From Pollenia angustigena (Eukaryota; Arthropoda; Insecta; Diptera; Polleniidae): a stretch of DNA of 64,000 nucleotides. The DNA is taken from assembly GCA_930367215.1 (NCBI GenBank), contig OV884056.1, forward strand, positions 277,990,067 through 278,054,066, read 5' to 3'. This document shows, in pieces, positions 54,524-64,000 of the stretch (its first letter is position 1; each line of letters starts with the position of its first letter). The translations under genes were made by a program, and so were the position numbers. The notes below the pieces were generated by a model. The model was not told the DNA's origin and ran no database searches. It worked only from the letters and a program-made list of their open reading frames with translations.

Positions 54524-56199
54524 TTAAATTGACAACACCTGCATATCTGTTGTTCTTGGTACTAAATTCCATGCTTTGTTTTTGTTAAGAGAATCAATTG
54601 CAGAATGAATTGCTTCTAGCCATTTCTTTGAATCAAAATCATTTAAGGCTTGTTCTAAAGATGTTGGTTCCAATTCAGTTATGCACAATGCGGCATTGAC
54701 TTCATCACATGTAGGGTTTTGGTTTTCTCCAATTCTTGTACTGTATGGACTGCGTGGAATTGGATGCCTAGGATTTTTGTAAATTTTTGGACTCTTTTCA
54801 ATGTTTGTGTCAGCTGTGTCGTCTTTTTGTTTATTATTTATTTTCTCTTTCACTTCAATGACGTCATGTACCTTTTGTTGTTTTTCATTAAATTTAACGT
54901 CTCTTCGGATAAAAACTCTCTTACAATTTGGATCATACATTCGATGTGCCTTGCTGTCATCATTGTAGCCAACCATTATTCCTTTGGTGGCATTTTTATC
55001 CCATTTTGTGCGCTGTTCTTTGGGTATGTGTACGTAAGCTTCACTGCCAAACACCTTAAGGTGTGGGTTTTCTGTTAAACCATAATTCATACGGAGTACG
55101 ACCATCTAAGACATCTGATGCTGTGCGATTTTTAACGTACACCGCAGTATTTGTAGCTTCTGCCCAGAGGTATAGCTGGAATTCTCGTTTATGTAGCATA
55201 GCTTTTGCACTCTTCAAAATTGTACGATTTTGTCTTTCTATAAAACCGTTCTGTTCTGGAGCTCGCGGTGTGGTTACTTCATGTTTAATGTTGTGTTCTA
55301 ATAATAATTTATTTACCTCATCATTACAAAATTCTAAGCCGCAGTCTGTTCGCAGTCTTTTAATTGTGTGACCATCAGCTTGAACTTCGGTAAAAAATTT
55401 CATTAAACATTCAAAAACGTCTGTTTTATTTTTGAGAAAATAAACAAAACAATATCTGGATGATTACTTCAACAACAAAAAATAATTACACTTTCCAATA
55501 GAAGACACACTCATTTTTCCACAAATATCTGCATGAAAAGTTTCACCTGGTTTATTGGCTCTTTTAGCACCGGATTTTGGAAAACTTTGTCTGTGTTGTT
55601 TGCCATACGCGCACCCTTCACAAAATGGATTTTCAGCTGGAATACTTTCGATTTTCAAATCATCAACAACATGTTCGTTCCTCATTTATTTTAAGGTTTT
55701 AAAGTTTACATGTCCTAATCGCTCGTGCCAAATCATCAGAGTCTCTGCTGTCGCTGAATTCAATGATACATTTATTATTGGTTTTAAATTCATTTTATAC
55801 AACCTGTTTCCACGCACTCCATCAACAATAGTTTCATCACCTTTCGAAAATATAACACGACCAGCACCTTCTTCAAAAACTACTTTCATATCTTTTTCAG
55901 TTACTCGTGATACCGATATAAAATTTCTATCCAAGTCTGGAAGAAATAAAACATCTTTAATTGTACATATGTACAACACCCTTTTCACCAAAGCTCTTTA
56001 TTATCTGCACATCAATATCTCCAACACCAACTACATTTAATTTGCGGCCACCGCCAACTTTTACTTGACACGTGCCATATCGATACTCCACAAGATTTGT
56101 ATACAACTCCCCCTGGAAACACATGTGATCTGTCGCACCTGAGTCTGCATACAAAATATTTTCAAATTTGTTTTGTTTATCATTTGAATGTAAAACAAA
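54524..56199 (-). pseudogene. Copia protease and integrase, disabled
   Basis: Protease shows the active-site word ADSGATDHM (near 56140). A frame change near 55960-55990 leads into the pre-integrase region: the zinc-binding WHERLGH and, after an in-frame stop at 55686-55688, FCEGCAYGKQ supply the HHCC. The integrase core has FHADICG (first Asp) before another break near 55480, then RLRTDCGLEF (second Asp) and PEQNGFIERQNRTI (Glu). A further shift near 55060-55105 leads to the C-terminal part HLKVFGSEAYVHIPKEQRTK and IMVGYNDDSKAHRMYDP. It ends at a stop at 54524-54526 just before the reverse transcriptase. Each catalytic residue is still visible but the frame is broken at four or more points. 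Confidence 0.85.
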
Positions 56200-57106
56200 T
56201 AAATGTGAACTTCTGCTGTTTGACGTTTCTTCATTATCTGTTGTATTAGGTTCTCTTGTTATGGCCAAAGAGTTACGTTCATTTGTGCTTTTATTTTGCT
56301 GATCTCTTTGCCTCTTAAAACATTCTCTTGCCCAATGGCCTTGCTTATGACAATAGTTGCATTTGCTATTTCTCTTATTCAAATGTTTGCTGTTTTTCTG
56401 TTTACTTAGGTAATATGCTGTTTTATTATTTTCTGTGACTCCATTTGAACGCAAATTTAATAAAGATTCTTCATTTACCAGATGGTCTGTTTTGCTCGAT
56501 GCGAGGGACTGCATACCATGCAGTTCTGACATGATCGAATTTAGTTGGCAAGCTACTTAAAATTTTTGCAATAACCATGGGTTCTTTTTGCTCTAAATCC
56601 ATGTCTTTAAAACGTTGTGCTAATGATGTCACACTTGCTATTAAATTTACAATGCCTTCATCATCTTCCATTTTGCAATTAATAAATTTCTCTAATAAGA
56701 TTTGAGCAGACTGTTCACTCTTTTCTGCATGTACAGTTTTTAATCTTGACCACATCTGTGCAGATGTATTACAATCTGTTAAATATTTTAGTTGCTCTAA
56801 GTCAATACCTCTCATTATAAAAGCCTGTGCCTCAGCATCCTAATCATCCCATGCTTGACTATCGGAACTTGGTCTCGGTATTGTTCCCAAAATATATGGA
56901 TTCAACTTGTTTTCTGTCATATAAATTTCCATTTGACGCCTCCACAACTGATAGTTCTGCCCGTTGAACCGATGTAATTGATACGATCTTGCTTCCGTCA
57001 TCTTGCTTAGATTCAAAAACGAATATTTCAAATTATTTTCAATTGCAGAATTTTCTCCACTTTTCGTTGTTGCTTTGTTGTCGCTTGTATTTCTAACGTC
57101 AGCCAT
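56200..57106 (-). pseudogene. Copia gag, disabled
   Basis: Gag packages the element RNA. It begins at ATG 57106 (MADVRNTSDNKATTKSGENS), with capsid-type words RFNGQNYQLWRRQMEIYM and, after an in-frame TAG at 56840-56842, IDLEQLKYLTDCNTSAQMWS and FINCKMEDDEGIVNLIASVT. A frameshift near 56500-56530 precedes the nucleocapsid zinc knuckle CNYCHKQGHWAREC (CX2CX4HX4C, about 56318-56359). The start lies 25 codon-lengths from the primer-binding site, as in copia. One stop and one shift prevent production of full gag. Confidence 0.85.
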
Positions 57107-57130
57107 TTATTTATTTATTTATTACAAATG

Positions 57131-57149
57131 AGGGACTGGGCCCATAACC
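57131..57149 (-). other. Copia primer-binding site
   Basis: The minus strand reads GGTTATGGGCCCAGTCC directly after the 5' LTR end ACA. This matches the site used by Drosophila copia. Confidence 0.85.
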
Positions 57150-57411
57150 TGTTTTAAAATATAGTAGTTCCTCAAAAGTAAAAAACAAGATTTAAAAGAT
57201 TTCAATTATAAATTTAATTCGATTTATATATATTTATACTACAAAATTAGCGTGGCTTTACAATGACAGTCAGGAAAAAGAAGGGGCAAAAATAGGCGGA
57301 AATCAAGACTTTTTTTTTAATATTGAATTGACATTTATAATTTAGATGTCAACATTTTAAATTGATAAATGTTACCATATTATATTCATTAAGAAGGCGT
57401 TAAATTCAACA
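57150..57411 (-). repeat. 5' LTR of the copia-clade element
   Basis: 262 bp, starting TGTTGAATTTAACGCC and ending TTTTAAAACA on the minus strand. It contains the promoter region expected in LTRs, but I cannot point to a convincing TATA box. Confidence 0.85.
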
Positions 57412-58220
57412 CAAGTGATTGAACGTGTAGTAGTGCTTTTCATATAAATTTTGCGTGTTAGGAAGGAAGTAAGAAGATAGTTCTTAATAAGAAGTTGTGT
57501 AGAAAAATTGAGTGCAGAGAAGAAAAGGCAGAAAATGTTTGGAACAAAAATTGGACGTAATTACACGTTTCAAGACGGGTAAAAATATATTTTTTCTTAT
57601 GTATTTATTTTCAAATAATAAATATATTTGAGCCCACTTGCTGAAATAAATAAAATAAAACTTAACCATATCACTTTCTTTATCATAAATAGAATTTCTT
57701 GCTAAAAATTTATATTTTTGAATCAATCAATGCAATAAATTATCTCTGATTTGTAGAATTTGAATATTTGACGATTTTGTTAAATGTTCGTGACGATTTT
57801 GACAAATTTTGTTAAAACTTTTGACGATGTTTTAAGAAAAAAGCATAACAACCCTGCTTATGGGCACTATAGCGAGTACAAGTGAGCTAGGACTTTAAAA
57901 TATGACGCTAATACTCTTTATATCCTTCAGCACAGGTGGAAAGGATAGGTATATCGTATCTAACATTCACAATTTTTTAAGTTTAAGCCATAAAACTTGA
58001 TAAAAAAAAATTAAAAAAAAGTTTATGCATAGTTTTGGAACTATAAAAAATTTAGGACTTTTCCTTTAATGACTGAATTTGTAACAGAAAAAAAGAAATA
58101 GAATAATTTTCGTAACTCAAAAAGCATATCTGAAGTAAATAATCATAATATATTTGATAGTGACCATGCCATTGTAAGTTTTGACCATAATATAAAATTA
58201 TCATATGAAATGATAAAATG
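57412..58220. other. Unassigned sequence with a possible lone hAT end near 57850
   Basis: TGACGATTTTG is repeated three times between 57770 and 57830, followed by ACAACCCTG (57848-57856). This resembles a right hAT terminus with subterminal repeats. No left end was found. The short minus-strand frame at 57484-57726 is not recognised. Confidence 0.35.
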
Positions 58221-58520
58221 ATAAAACAAGACAGAAATATGGCATTTATTTCCTAAATATGAGTTCTGGCATATGTCCGCCCCGCCCCGAGTGAAATGGT
58301 CCATTCGGTCAGTAAAAAATTTTTCTACTTTTTCTAATATATCGGGCCATATGGCGAGAATGATGGCTTAAATTTTGGCTTCCAATGCTACTACAACTTC
58401 CCGATATTTAAAGGTTGGACTTTGTCCCACTTATAAAAAGTATTTCACTATTTCCACTTTGCTTTTAACTAATAAATCCGGAAAGTTTATATTCCTTGGC
58501 TGCCTTTTATAAAATTGGCC
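58221..58520 (-). mobile_element. Mariner-like family 3 fragment (3' end)
   Basis: AGACAGAAATATGGCATTTA, then TTTCCTAAATATGAGTTCTG GCATATG, parallels 17460-17510. The reverse complement gives ...DRMDHFTRG and GGHMPEL-like C-terminal words, then LLIL-type decay. The fragment has no intact catalytic block. Confidence 0.5.
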
Positions 58521-58859
58521 TTATCTTAAATTTATGTCGATACAACAATAACACTGTGCTAGTTGAAAAAATAGACAAGCCGGGTACCTGGCGTTTTAAC
58601 ATAATTCGGGTACGCTTAATCCAGTGATGCTTACCGTTTTTTAGATTGTTAGCAATGTTTTCGAAATATAACGCTATTTTGAAAATGGAGGAGGTTACAC
58701 AACATAACTCAAAAACGTATCAGTTTATTCAAAATATTGTTTGTTATGTGTGTATGTAGACCTTTTCACTTGTTAAATGTGTTATGTTAATATTTTTCGG
58801 GTTGAGGTCTGTTTCATAAAATAGAATAAAAATAAAATCTCTTGTTTTGTGTTAGTTTT
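58521..58859. other. Sequence without recognisable feature
   Basis: No repeat family or coding signal recognised. Confidence 0.4.
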
Positions 58860-58980
58860 TATTATTTATTAACTCCAATATTTTGACCAACTTTGTTGGT
58901 CATTTTCAGGGAAATAGTTATGATCTAAAAGTGTTAATATTTGAAACATGTTTCTTAATTTTAATAACAAACAATTTACA
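58860..58980 (-). mobile_element. Short interspersed element, inverted copy of 27930-28055
   Basis: The minus strand reads TTAAGAAACATGTTTCAAAT, AGATCATAACTATTTCCCTG and AAAATGACCAACAAAGTTGG TCAAAATATTGGAG, then (TAAA)n-like bases. The GACCAAC/GTTGGTC stem is conserved. Confidence 0.65.
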
Positions 58981-59059
58981 TAATATTTAATGCAATGTTG
59001 TCCGATGTAATTATTTTAAGTCTAGTAAAATATTTAAAAAAAAAACGAAATTCCGCAAT

Positions 59060-59275
59060 AAACTTAATTGCAGAAGATAGAGCGCAAAGAATTCTGATGA
59101 CGAGAATGTGGTTATTCTCGAAACTTAAATTCAACCCGAGTTCGAGCCTTAGCTCAGCCAAGAATAAAAATTATCACTAAATTTCATGTTGCAAATTCCT
59201 CCCTTCAGTAAAAATAATTTAATGAAAATAAAATTTGATGAACTCAAGCCTAACTAAATATCAAAATTTCAAATT
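59060..59275 (+). mobile_element. tRNA-derived SINE, family B, diverged copy
   Basis: It reads GAGTTCGAGCC (box B-like), CTCAGCCAAGAATAAAAATT and TTTGATGAACTCAAGCCTAA, the plus-strand equivalent of 31205-31330. Box A is decayed. Confidence 0.65.
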
Positions 59276-59390
59276 AAGTTCTAGACACAGAACTTTTTTT
59301 TTGGCAAAAACAAATAATTTTTTAGCAAAATTTCGAAATTTTTTTTTGTTATAAATGCGAGAAGCCATAAATGATTAAAATCTGTTAACA

Positions 59391-59980
59391 ACCACACCAC
59401 AATAGTGGAGAGGGTATTATGCATTTGTGCTGATGTGTGTAACGCCTTAAAATATTGGTCCTATACCCACTTTAAAGTATACCGATCGACTTAGAATCAC
59501 TTTCTGAGTCGAACTAACGATGTCCGTCCGGCTGGCTGGCTGGCTGTCAATGTAACCTTGAGTGCAAAGTACAGGTCGCAATTTTGGAGACAATTTGATA
59601 AAATTTGGGACAAAGATTCTTATTAGCACAAGGAACAAGCCTATTGCAAATGGGCCGAATCGTAGGACTACGAGGGAAGATAGGGGTAAATTTCTGCCTC
59701 TCAGAAACTATCAAACCGATTTTAACGAAATTTTAATCATAGATAGAAATATATTTATATGGACACATAAGCTATGTAGTTTTTCAAAAATATGACCACA
59801 AGGGGAGTTAGGGGGCAATTTCTTCCTCTCACAAACTTTCAAACTGATTTTAATGAAGTTTATAAACATATATAAGTCCATATTAATATGGACACATAAG
59901 CATGATGTGTTTTTAATTACTGTGGCGTAGGGTATCATATGGTCGGGCTTGACCGACTATACTTTCTTACTTGTTTTTTT
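59391..59980 (+). mobile_element. Helentron-associated element, second type, full span
   Basis: The 5' part is CCACAATAGTGGAGAGGGTA, followed by a short GTCCGTCCGGCTGGCTGGCT run. The middle has a two-unit repeat of about 120 bp (ATGGACACATAAGC near 59759 and 59889; CTCTCA.AAACT.TCAAAC.GA). The 3' end is the hairpin GGTCGGGCTTGACCGACTAT followed by ACTTTCTTACTTG. This parallels the 31665-32879 element in layout with a different body. No coding capacity. Confidence 0.65.
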
Positions 59981-60068
59981 AATTTAATTTAAGAATTTAA
60001 AAAACGCAGTATTTGTATGGGAGTCCCCCTATGAAGTGGTGATGAAGGGCAAGTATGTATCCAACGCG

Positions 60069-60225
60069 CTGCAGGGGCCAAATTTAAGAATTTCAGCCAT
60101 AAAAATCGCGACCATAGGACAACAAGGTTATATCTTACATGTAGCTTATGTGCAAATAGATTCTTGTTGCCCTAAGGTCGCGAAATATGGCGGTTTAATG
60201 AAATTCTTAAATTTGGCCCCTGCAG
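60069..60225. mobile_element. Foldback element with perfect 27-bp arms, 157 bp
   Basis: 60069-60095 (starting CTGCAGGGGCCAAATTTAAG) is the exact complement of 60199-60225. A second inner pair, CGCGACCATAGGACAACAAG against CTTGTTGCCCTAAGGTCGCG, extends the stem, so nearly the whole element folds. It is typical of a foldback MITE. Confidence 0.85.
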
Positions 60226-60763
60226 CTCCTAGACGGCCCTAGATGCTTTCACATGATAAAACTGTTGGAATTGTAGAGCACAAAGTCCCAAAGTAATTAG
60301 GGTTTTGCTTACTTAAGTTTTTATCCATTTCGGGCTCTTGGCCCGTTCGGAACACTTTTCAATTATGTCCGTTTTACAATAATTACGTTATTAAGCAGTT
60401 TTTTCTATAAGCTTAAATTAAGTTCATGTGCAAGTTTGCAATCATATAAATACATAAACACATTAACAACTATTTATATTTTTCGATTTTTGCTGCCGTT
60501 TTCAAAATAAATAGCTGACAATATGACTACAACTGCAGTTAACAGCAATTACAGATGTCGTCTATGTGTCAAATGCATATAGTTTTAAGCATCCTAATCC
60601 TAATGACAACATTTTTAAACATTTATTCTAATCAAATACAACGAAAAGAACTTAAATATCATGTCGTCTAGCAGATTTTTTATTTTAGATATTTTTTTAT
60701 GTCACACACAAAAATCTAATTACAGACAAATAAAAACATAAACACATGCATACATACAAACAT
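60226..60763. other. Sequence without recognisable feature
   Basis: AT-rich, no gene or repeat recognised. Confidence 0.4.
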
Positions 60764-61172
60764 CCCAGCGGGAAAACTCAGAAGACCTTCTCACTTCAGG
60801 CCTTTGAAAGGCCTGCTTAAACATTTTTTTTGGATTAATTGCTATTCGTATCTAACAGCTAAATAATGCCTTATAGAAGGTCTCGGCTCTTTGGTATAAA
60901 AGATAAGATACACCTTCCACACTCGCTTCTATGAGAAGGAGTAACATTTTTTGTATTGTTTTTTTGCACAAGCAAAATAATAATTTTTTTTTGATCCCGT
61001 CACCATTCTTATGTACCTACTACAGAAGCGAGAGCGGAAGGCCTACTCCTCAATGACAACGTGTGTAAAAAAGATATAAGTATGGAATGGAGCGAGCAGG
61101 CCTTGTTTATCCAAAAGAAGGAGTACAGAGGCCTTCTAGAAGGCATCCTTACTATTTCGTTTTCCCGCTGGG
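60764..61172. mobile_element. MITE with CCCAGCGGGAAAAC ends, 409 bp
   Basis: CCCAGCGGGAAAAC and GTTTTCCCGCTGGG hardly vary as inverted repeats (the right end has CGTTTTCCCGCTGGG). The interior repeats AGGCCT(T/A/G)CT words at least six times on both strands, partly pairing with each other. No target duplication of clear length; no coding capacity. Confidence 0.7.
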
Positions 61173-62890
61173 ATATTATTGGGTATAAATAATTCTATAC
61201 GAATGTATTCTTGTTATGAATTTAGGGAGTTACAAAACTTGGTTTTATTTAAAGGTAGTTATAGAATTTAATTTAATTAAATTTCAGTGAAACGTGTTTT
61301 GAATTGTTGATTAATTCTTTGCTAAAGAATTGAACTTTTTCATACCACTTAAAACAAAACTTTAGCTTTTTGTTCTTGATTATGTTCTTTAATCAAATAG
61401 CTTTTTTAGAAGTCTATTACAGGATATTCAGGTTCGTATGAAGGAGTTGTTGAGCAGAGTATTAAAGAGCATTTACGCTCGAATTAATGTCTTTAAATAT
61501 TTGACATGAGTAGGGGGGATAAAGGAAAATTCTAAGTATTATACAAAACTATTTTATGAATTTTAAAACTTTGTTGTTATTCTAGAATTTTATCATGAAT
61601 ATTTTAAACTGTAGTACATTTTTTGTATACAAGCTTTGTAAATTGTAATGAATGAAAGTTTGCTTTATTATTCCATGCAAACAACCAGTCCTGTACGCAA
61701 TACGTTTTGTTTTTGTTTTTCTTTTTGTAAATAAAAGCTTTTTAAATAACTATTTGTGTTAGTAATTTCTAGAGTCTGACCGAATTTGACTTGACTTAGC
61801 AGAAGTTCCAAAAGAGCATGATAAAGTGTAAGCTCAAATATACATAAGTATATGAATACTGAGGTTCTAGTCCATTTATAAACCTTAAAGGTACCAACAC
61901 ATTTGCAATAATATTGTGCAATTTGTTGTTTAACTTAACTTCTGTTAAATTATGTTGTTGATCGGCTAATCCAATTTAAAGTTCTATCGCCTCTAAAGCT
62001 TAAGACGTTCTCCTGCAAAACTCACTTTCTTGACTAAGCATGTTTTGGAATTAAGCTTTCGATGTGCAAAATTGTAAAGCTACAGACTTGCTACCTGCCA
62101 GATTTATCATCGCACAGCTAAAGCTGAAATTTGGACCGGAGCTCGGTCTCTCGCAAAATCGATTGACAAAGACGGGATTTTTGGAAATTCAAATGTTTAG
62201 GGCGTAAACAAGGGTAAAAAGATGTAAATTCGTTAGCATTGTATCATCTAAGCTAAAAGAAATTCAAAAGGAATAATACATAATAATAATCGTTGTACAT
62301 TTAAAACATAAGCGGAATGTGTCTGGAAATGTTTTAAATTTTGGGTTTTTTAAGGAGAAAATGGGTAAAGCCTGTATTTTTGAATTTTTTTTTTAACACC
62401 CCATCTATCTTTTAAGCCAATAATTATGGAAATTAAAATAATAACACATTGGTAACTTATCTAAAAATACAAATAAAAGTTTAGCACTTTTTCGAAACTC
62501 GAACGTTGAAGATGGAGAAATCGTATTGGTTCTTTTCTACAAAACTGTTTTCCCATTAATTGACATATGTATATGTATTAAATTATGGACTGCCACTACA
62601 AGTTTGCAATTTTTTGATACTTTAGTTGGGAGGAAAAAAAATCAAAAAGGGGAAATACGGAAAATTTAATTTCTTGCCTTAACCTTTCCATTCTTAATGT
62701 GATACTTTTTGAATTTTCTCTAATCCATATATATATAAAAAGTGTTCACTTTGATTTCACTAACTGCGGTTCCGGAGATATGCCATTTAGATTTTCCTAT
62801 ATATTATTTTTTATATGTCGGAATAGATCTTAATATATATTTCAAATCTCCAGAGGGCGTAAAATAGGGCAAAACGGGTATTAGATCTAA
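61173..62890. other. Sequence without recognisable gene
   Basis: No open frame, splice pair or repeat family was recognised. GTAAA and GGGCGTAAA words near 62200 and 62860 may be decayed units of the repeat that follows. Confidence 0.4.
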
Positions 62891-63185
62891 TATATTCTAA
62901 ACTAATCAACCGATTTTCTTGAAATTTGGCAGGCAAATAGTGTAACATCTAGAAGAAACTATAGCCTATAATTTTTAATATTTTGGGCTTGAAATGGGGC
63001 AAGAGAAATAAATATTACCCCTCCCTATATCTTCTTAACTAATCAACATTTTTTCTTAAAATTTGGTATGCGGACTTTGTAATATCTGAAGGAACTTTAA
63101 GATATTCATTTTTTAAAAATTCCAATAATTAGGGCGTTAAATAGGCCAAAAGGGGTAAACCCTCCCTCTACCCATGTCTTCTTAA
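62891..63185 (+). repeat. Two diverged tandem units of about 142 bp
   Basis: AACTAATCAACCGATTTTCT TGAAATTTGGCAGGC, then AACATCTAGAAG, recurs about 142 bp later as AACTAATCAACATTTTTTCT TAAAATTTGGTATGC, then AATATCTGAAGG. Each unit ends with CCCCTCCCTATATCTTCTTA-type sequence. The phrasing resembles the minisatellites inside Helentron-associated elements, but no terminal hairpin is seen. Confidence 0.6.
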
Positions 63186-64000
63186 TTAAGTACACTATGC
63201 GACAAATGGTAGGGTTCAGTGATCGGGAAAGGTTCAAACTACCGGGGAAAGTTATATCGGTAAAAAAGAAGTTATACGAGCTCTATGTGTACACTCAAAA
63301 TATTATGTAGTTAAATTCAAACGAAAATTCATTTGAAACAAATTAAAATTCATTTAAAAAACGGATCATTTACATTTCATTTAAAACAAATGATTTTTTC
63401 AGTAATTTCTAAGTTTTTTATTTATTGAACATCATATTCGTTAAAATTGAATAGTTTTTACTTTTAAAAAATATATTTTAACCGATAAAAATCAAACAAA
63501 TTAACAAAAAAAAATACGGAAAACATTATTTTTTGGTAGTTTGTTTTTTTAATAACAAACATAAATGTTGAAAAATAAATTTATTCGTAAAATAACTATA
63601 TTTTTATTCAATTTTAACAGTACCGAAAACGAATTTAATAACCTACAATCAGTTACTGTAATAATTTTATAAGTGTACATTTGTCCTTCAAGTTGTGCTG
63701 AAAAAGGTCAACAGAAAAGAGAAAGACAAAGTGAAAAAACAAAAAAAAAAAAATGTACTTGGACTTCAAGAAAAATTCTTGACGAAAGTACGAAAAAAAC
63801 AGAAGTAAAGGAAAAAACATGTAAAATCAATTAAAAAGGATAATCATTCAGGAAAGCAAATTTCGATCTACCAAATATTAAAAAAAAATACAATTTGGTT
63901 TAAGGATTGATGTTTGACTAGTGACGTCAGCAGTCGTCGATGGCTGCGAGTGTAAGACGGCAAATCCATCTGAGGAGATCGAGTGGTTGCGATCGAAACA
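63186..64000. other. Sequence without recognised gene; GC-richer last 80 bases
   Basis: AT-rich until about 63920. The final stretch (GACGTCAGCAGTCGTCGATG GCTGCGAGTGTAAGACGG...) has a base composition unlike the rest. It could be part of an exon or promoter cut by the window edge. On the plus strand ATGGCTGCGAGT is followed by GTAAGA, a possible donor. On the minus strand the same bases offer a possible acceptor. Neither can be decided. Confidence 0.3.
63922..63929. promoter_or_regulatory. Perfect CRE palindrome TGACGTCA
   Basis: The 8-bp cAMP-response element consensus occurs in the GC-richer terminal stretch. In AT-rich DNA this is uncommon by chance, but no promoter has been shown here. 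Confidence 0.35.

Larger units (their letters stand above)
52893..57411 (-). mobile_element. Copia-clade LTR retrotransposon, full span but disabled
   Basis: The 5' LTR is 57150-57411 and the 3' LTR about 52893-53169. On the minus strand each LTR starts TGTTGAATTTAACGC, and the 5' LTR ends ...TTTTAAAACA. The primer-binding site next to it, GGTTATGGGCCCAGTCC (57131-57149), is that of Drosophila copia, primed by an initiator tRNA-Met fragment. The polypurine tract AGTGAGAAGGAG abuts the 3' LTR. Domain order is gag, protease, integrase, reverse transcriptase, RNase H, as in Ty1/copia. The span is 4.5 kb against about 5.1 kb for copia. The LTRs differ at many sites plus an indel of about 13 bp, so the insertion is old. 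No clear target duplication found. Confidence 0.9.

Noticed and set aside
54719..55078. Plus-strand frames within the copia element (also 40446-40781, 55063-55371, 55555-56040)
   Set aside because: They are antisense to clear copia gag-pol coding sequence.
52860..57420. 5-bp target duplication for the copia element (CAAGT on the right)
   Set aside because: The left LTR edge is obscured by T runs and no exact matching 5-mer was found.
37015..57856. One hAT element split by copia, joining TGACGATT words near 37080 with those near 57800
   Set aside because: The distance, lack of a matching left terminus and intervening unrelated elements make this unsupported.

Overview
This window is AT-rich, gene-poor DNA from an insect, most likely a higher (schizophoran, perhaps calyptrate) fly. 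The evidence is a beta-type octopamine receptor exon with consensus insect splice sites, a copia-clade retrotransposon with the copia primer-binding site, Helentron-associated elements carrying GTCY repeats (as in fly mini-me elements), a jockey-type LINE remnant, DD41D mariner-like transposases and many MITEs. I see no rRNA gene, functional tRNA gene, CRISPR array or operon.

The only credible host gene is on the minus strand. An exon at 4702-5363 (possibly from 5377) ends in transmembrane helix 1 of a class A receptor, with the beta-octopamine-type sequence GNMLVIVSVMRHRKLR and a consensus donor. A second open exon at 9072-9479 has a strong acceptor, a consensus donor and a matching phase, so it may encode a Q/H-rich start of the same protein. 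Everything to the right may be intron or upstream sequence of that gene, but this cannot be shown from the window.

From 10 to 28 kb the sequence is layered transposon remnants. Two hAT-type elements (11820-13651 and 14394-15375) have perfect 8-bp target duplications. Three mariner-like families are present as broken copies. One of them (23883-25612) carries three separate later insertions. There are tRNA-derived SINEs, a pogo/Tigger-like MITE nested in an element with a TTA target duplication, and Helentron-associated copies.

The dominant feature is a direct tandem duplication of about 13.08 kb: copy 1 is 28380-41460 and copy 2 is 41461-54483. The copies are nearly identical, with about a dozen base changes seen by eye, a few homopolymer changes and one 54-bp deletion. 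The junction lies inside the reverse transcriptase of a copia element with 3 bp of microhomology. The whole copia element (about 52893-57411) survives only at copy 2. It is disabled by stops, frameshifts and a YVGDG catalytic motif. Each duplicate also carries a mariner fragment, a SINE, a Helentron-associated element with a 153-bp minisatellite, a piggyBac relic, a perfect 38-bp-arm hairpin and several MITEs.

From 57.4 kb to the end there are more decayed elements (mariner fragment, SINE, Helentron-associated element, two foldback/MITE elements), then about 2.8 kb without recognisable genes. The last 80 bases are richer in GC and contain a perfect CRE palindrome. I found no convincing new biological system. 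The most useful leads are the duplication, the unusual 512-bp insertion with terminal direct repeats, and the layered insertion histories.
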